A program made the position numbers and the translations under genes. Below the pieces are notes generated by a model. The model saw nothing but the letters and a program-made list of their open reading frames with translations, was not told the origin of the DNA and did not search any database. This document shows, in pieces, positions 6,385 through 8,122 of a stretch of 8,122 bases of DNA (position 1 is the stretch's first letter; each line of letters opens with the position of its first letter). Origin of the DNA: Pseudomonadota bacterium (GTDB lineage Bacteria; Desulfobacterota; Desulfobacteria; Desulfobacterales; RPRI01); the NCBI GenBank assembly GCA_018819005.1, contig JAHJQU010000440.1, positions 1 through 8,122 on the forward strand, written 5' to 3'.

Positions 6385-6413
6385 ACTATAAGGCCATGTC
6401 GTACGGATGTCAA
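6385..6413 (-). promoter_or_regulatory. near-consensus sigma70 promoter for the RHH/MazF module
   Basis: On the minus strand a perfect -35 TTGACA (6413-6408), an exact 17-bp spacer and a -10 TATAGT (6390-6385, five of six consensus bases) lie 50 bp before the antitoxin start. It lies just past the point where epimerase homology ends, so it travels with the toxin-antitoxin module rather than belonging to the broken gene. Confidence 0.75.
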
Positions 6414-6446
6414 TAAAATAGAGATCTGTACATCCCCCATACCCGG

Positions 6447-6635
6447 TCCCCGCATTGCAGATTCGACGGCCTTCTGGTCAGTAACATCGCCGATTACAAC
6501 ATTGACATCCGAAGGGAATATGCCCGCTGTAGGAGCATCGAACGAGAAGGTACGAATCCAATATCCTGCTTGGTGCAGTGCGTGGATGACGTGCGGCCCG
6601 ATGGCGCCGGTGGCGCCTGTTACTAAAACCGTCAT
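6447..6635 (-). pseudogene. N-terminal fragment of an NAD-dependent sugar epimerase
   Basis: About 63 residues beginning MTVLVTGATGAIGPHVIHAL, the Rossmann GxxGxxG start of an extended SDR epimerase, running to GDVTDQKAVESAMRG, where the conserved Asp of the adenine pocket is expected. The next residues (PGMGDVQISILL onward to the stop at 6363) are the promoter region of the antitoxin gene read as protein. The ATG overlaps the stop of the upstream glycosyltransferase remnant by 4 bp (ATGA at 6632-6635), so these two genes were once translationally coupled. Catalytic YxxxK and C-terminal domains are missing; the YxxxK piece at 5582-5671 is the likely lost continuation. Confidence 0.8.
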
Positions 6636-6829
6636 TGCTTAAGCAGTTCTCCATAGACCTTCATCGTCTCTAAAACAACCTTTTCTTCTGAAAATTCAGC
6701 TTCCACAATTTCCCGGCCACGAGCCCCCAGCTTTACTCTGAGTTCTGGGTTTTCAATCAGAGTTTTGAGGGCATTGGCTAAAGATTGTGCGTCATGTGTC
6801 GGACACCAATCAACCGTACAAAGCCCTCC
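6632..6829 (-). pseudogene. C-terminal remnant of a GT4-family glycosyltransferase
   Basis: The minus frame ending at the TGA 6632-6634 gives HDAQSLANALKTLIENPELR, then VKLGARGREIVEAEFS and a final VLETMKVYGELLKQ. This is the classic end of GT-B GT4 glycosyltransferases (D-a-x-x-L-A-x-A-i ... G-x-x-GR-x-x-V-x-x-x-F-s ... T-x-x-x-Y). Homology fades upstream of about 6808, where the DNA becomes another epimerase scrap read in a different frame. Only about 60 residues remain, with no nucleotide-sugar catalytic EX7E, so it is not functional. Coupling to the following epimerase start by ATGA suggests an original glycosyltransferase-epimerase order as in O-antigen clusters with WbuB-like enzymes. 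Confidence 0.75.
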
Positions 6830-6869
6830 TAATAAATCCGCTGGCGCCAGTTATTGGAACATTCGCCAT
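6810..6869 (-). pseudogene. tiny N-terminal scrap of an SDR sugar epimerase
   Basis: Twenty codons, MANVPITGASGFIRRALYG and stop, reproduce the NAD-binding start of an epimerase (TGASGFIGxAL), with R replacing the third motif glycine. The frame ends inside the glycosyltransferase remnant. It starts 46 bp after the 87-residue gene. It is a different scrap from the N-terminus at 6635, so at least two epimerase starts lie within 240 bp. Confidence 0.5.
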
Positions 6870-6914
6870 TCCCTTAATCACTGAACTTTTACCCAAAACC
6901 GCCAACTCTTTCTT

Positions 6915-7178
6915 CTAAGCTACAGCAACTTCAGGTTTAAGGAGCCTTGATCTAGCCGGTTTGAGGCCCTTCACTTTCACATAAACGACTCTTTGGCCTG
7001 GTTCTCTTTGCCTCTCGGCTAACTGTCTACTCCACTCGTTATATTCTTCGTCTCCCTCGACTTGGAGAACAATCTGGGCATTTCGTGGTATTTTCACCGC
7101 AAATTCAGGGTGCTCCACGACGTAACGGTCAAACTCTGTAATTAATATGGCATGTTTTCTCTCTAAGATCGCAATCAT
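6915..7178 (-). CDS. 87-residue protein, second gene of a toxin-antitoxin-like pair (DUF5647-like)
   Basis: A small, probably soluble, charged protein; no signal peptide or membrane segment. It opens with a helix-like segment (LERKHAILITEFDRYVVEHP), then a strand AQIVLQVEGD, a helix EEYNEWSRQLAERQ and a final strand VVYVKVKGLKPARSRL. From memory it resembles the family catalogued as DUF5647; function is unknown to me. The ATG directly abuts the TAG of the 101-codon gene with no spacing, and GGAGGG (7186-7191) lies 7 nt before it, inside the upstream gene. Such tight pairing of two small cytosolic proteins, among several toxin-antitoxin modules, suggests a two-component module, but which partner would be toxic is not visible. 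Confidence 0.75.
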   Translation of the reverse strand: MIAILERKHAILITEFDRYVVEHPEFAVKIPRNAQIVLQVEGDEEYNEWSRQLAERQREPGQRVVYVKVKGLKPARSRLLKPEVAVA

Positions 7179-7484
7179 CTATTTACCCTCCAGAAAAGCT
7201 TTTTGGTAAGTTTTCCAATTTTCTTTTATGTCTTCATCTGCCAAGGTCAAGGCTTCGCCGAGTTTCAAATGGAGTTCTTTCTTAACTTTTCTCCCGTCGA
7301 GATAGTAGATATCTATATGAGCAAAGCCGTGAGCAGAATCATAGCGAATTACTGCTTTCCACTGATCATCAACTAAAACCTCCAATTGGACAACAAAGCC
7401 GATAACCTTGCCTTTATAAGTTTGATGATAATGCCTTTTGCGAGCGTTCTCCCCTAAAGGGATTACGTATTCATTAACCCTCAA
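7179..7484 (-). CDS. 101-residue protein, first gene of a toxin-antitoxin-like pair
   Basis: A basic-then-acidic small protein without membrane segments. Notable elements: ENARKRHYHQ (12-21), a hydrophobic strand VIGFVVQLEVLVDDQWKAVI, RYDSAHGFAHIDIYYLDG (47-64) with two histidines in H-G-F-A-H, and a helical end LTLADEDIKENWKTYQKAFL. The conserved-looking YDSAHGFAH could be an active or metal site; I do not know a function (I recall similar proteins only as an uncharacterised family, possibly DUF7718). The start is TTG at 7484; no ATG or GTG is in frame up to the preceding stop. The start overlaps by 11 bp the end of a 24-codon frame with ATG at 7548. It is followed without a gap by the 87-codon gene. 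Confidence 0.7.
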   Translation of the reverse strand: MRVNEYVIPLGENARKRHYHQTYKGKVIGFVVQLEVLVDDQWKAVIRYDSAHGFAHIDIYYLDGRKVKKELHLKLGEALTLADEDIKENWKTYQKAFLEGK

Positions 7485-7548
7485 GTTTCGTGTACCCCAG
7501 GATATTTGTTTCCTTCAACTGCGGTAATGATTTATTTCCTTTATCCAT
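7474..7548 (-). CDS. possible 24-residue leader peptide upstream of the gene pair
   Basis: The frame MDKGNKSLPQLKETNILGYT plus KLEG and TAA starts at an ATG preceded by AGGAAGG and ends 11 bp inside the TTG-started 101-codon gene. Because that gene lacks a strong start and ribosome site of its own, translation could be coupled to this short frame. It could equally be the tail end of degraded coding DNA. No homology is recognised. Confidence 0.3.
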   Translation of the reverse strand: MDKGNKSLPQLKETNILGYTKLEG

Positions 7549-7627
7549 ACCTTCCTGAAACTTGACCTGATTTCTTTCTGCGCCTTAGCGCCTTTGTTTA
7601 CCCCGTTCAATTCGAAGACTATTTAAC

Positions 7628-7735
7628 TGGGGCGTGAGTATTCTTTTATAAACTTCCATCGTCTGTTTAACCACGTCTCCTCTGAAAATTCAGCTTCAAC
7701 ACGCCTACGGCGCATCTACGACAATTTCACGACCA
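7628..7735 (-). pseudogene. second, decayed glycosyltransferase C-terminal remnant
   Basis: Read in pieces on the minus strand it gives GREIV, then VEAEFSEE, then after a one-base frame change DVVKQTMEVYKRIL. These correspond to GREIVEAEFSEEKVVLETMKVYGELL of the remnant at 6632-6829. A 20-bp insertion (about 7701-7720, containing the palindrome CGCCTACGGCG) separates the first two parts and brings in a stop codon. The upstream end is fused directly to the epimerase YxxxK scrap at 7736. Between it and the leader frame (7549-7627) I see only a GCGCC-rich scrap. Confidence 0.6.
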
Positions 7736-7736
7736 C

Positions 7737-7781
7737 AAGTTTCGTCTGAGTGTAAAAAGTTTCGGGTTGAGTTGGCGACAT
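7737..7781 (-). pseudogene. epimerase YxxxK scrap, second copy
   Basis: Fifteen codons, MSPTQPETFYTQTKL, match MSPTHPDTFYAQTKL at the same relative position downstream of the other toxin copy. After the final Leu the sequence switches to the decayed glycosyltransferase tail, whereas in copy A the epimerase continues for another 15 residues. Confidence 0.65.
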
Positions 7782-7864
7782 CTCAATGTTCACGTCTCAT
7801 TATATGCGATATATCAAACCATTTCTCAAATTGCATGAAATAAATATGGCTCTGTTCTTCTTTG

Positions 7865-8122
7865 TTAAAGAGAGAAAACCACTTTCAGGGCTTGATCGAT
7901 CGCGCGCATATCGTCGTGTTCTAATTTGCCCCGCACCCGAGACAATCTCAAGCGATAGTCAATAGGACGGGTCTGCAGACAGTCGGCGATGGACTTCTTG
8001 TCAAGACCGTTTATCTGAGACGAAATCAGGGTCACATTGGTCTTGATTCGCGACTTCTTCTCATTCCATTCCGTGATCGGCACAACTTGTATGACAGGGA
8101 TGCGCGCATTGTAAACATCGTT
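7865..8122 (-). CDS. MazF/PemK-family toxin, second copy, 5' part outside the window
   Basis: The frame is open from the window edge to the stop at 7865-7867, giving 85 residues from NDVYNARIPVIQVVPITEW to QALKVVFSL. It is a near-duplicate of the toxin at 5755-6105. Of eight base differences in the shared coding part, I read five as silent and three as changes (V to I, A to T, P to S). The conserved VPIT segment is present; the N-terminal RG and RP block and any antitoxin gene would lie beyond 8122. No internal stop or frameshift is visible. Confidence 0.88.
   Translation of the reverse strand, partial: NDVYNARIPVIQVVPITEWNEKKSRIKTNVTLISSQINGLDKKSIADCLQTRPIDYRLRLSRVRGKLEHDDMRAIDQALKVVFSL

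Larger units (their letters stand above)
7736..8122. repeat. 387-bp direct repeat, copy B
   Basis: Copy of 5626-6012. Six mismatches fall between 7751 and 7794 (epimerase scrap and just beyond); the 88 bp from 7795 to 7882, covering the toxin stop and its 3' flank, are identical to copy A; eight more fall in the toxin coding part. The copy continues to the end of the window. Confidence 0.92.

Overview
This window looks like part of a surface-polysaccharide (O-antigen/capsule) locus of a Gram-negative bacterium. All supportable genes read on the minus strand. The gene content and the small dispersed repeats (16-bp 'TGAGGCTC...' inverted ends, GTGGGCAAAC hairpins, MazF-like modules with DUF3018-type antitoxins) remind me of Desulfobacterota ('deltaproteobacteria'). 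No rRNA, tRNA or housekeeping gene is present to fix the taxon, so this is only a tentative placement.

Left part (1-4040), intact sugar operon: in transcription order these are a non-hydrolysing UDP-GlcNAc 2-epimerase of the WbjD/CapG/FnlC type (4004-2877), an NAD-dependent sugar epimerase/reductase with a TTG start (2797-1844), and a polytopic GT39/ArnT-like membrane glycosyltransferase (1778-189). A small terminator-like hairpin lies directly after the last stop. Upstream of the epimerase only the C-terminal third of a CapD-like sugar-nucleotide dehydratase/epimerase remains (about 4340-4047).

Middle and right part (4340-8122), a scarred mosaic: fragments of polysaccharide genes alternate with small two-gene modules. 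In transcription order these are: a partial MazF-family toxin running off the window edge (8122-7865); a sugar-epimerase scrap and a glycosyltransferase C-terminal scrap (7781-7628); an unrecognised-function gene pair of 101 and 87 codons (7484-6915) with toxin-antitoxin-like architecture; another tiny epimerase scrap and a second glycosyltransferase C-terminus (6869-6632); the N-terminus of a sugar epimerase (6635-6447); a ribbon-helix-helix-like antitoxin plus MazF/PemK-like toxin (6335-5755) with its own near-consensus promoter; the YxxxK segment of a sugar epimerase (5671-5582); a 213-bp MITE-like element (5301-5513); and a GC-rich DUF3018-type antitoxin/MazF pair (5056-4509).

The first RHH/MazF module sits between two pieces of what reads as one epimerase gene. 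The junction between its toxin and the downstream epimerase piece is duplicated at 96% identity 2,110 bp away. This suggests insertion with loss of the middle of the epimerase, followed by duplication of the block and decay. The surviving sugar genes could supply and transfer an amino-sugar (UDP-FucNAc- or UDP-QuiNAc-like) only if the missing dehydratase is encoded elsewhere. The toxin-antitoxin-like modules appear to have accumulated in the decaying part of the operon.
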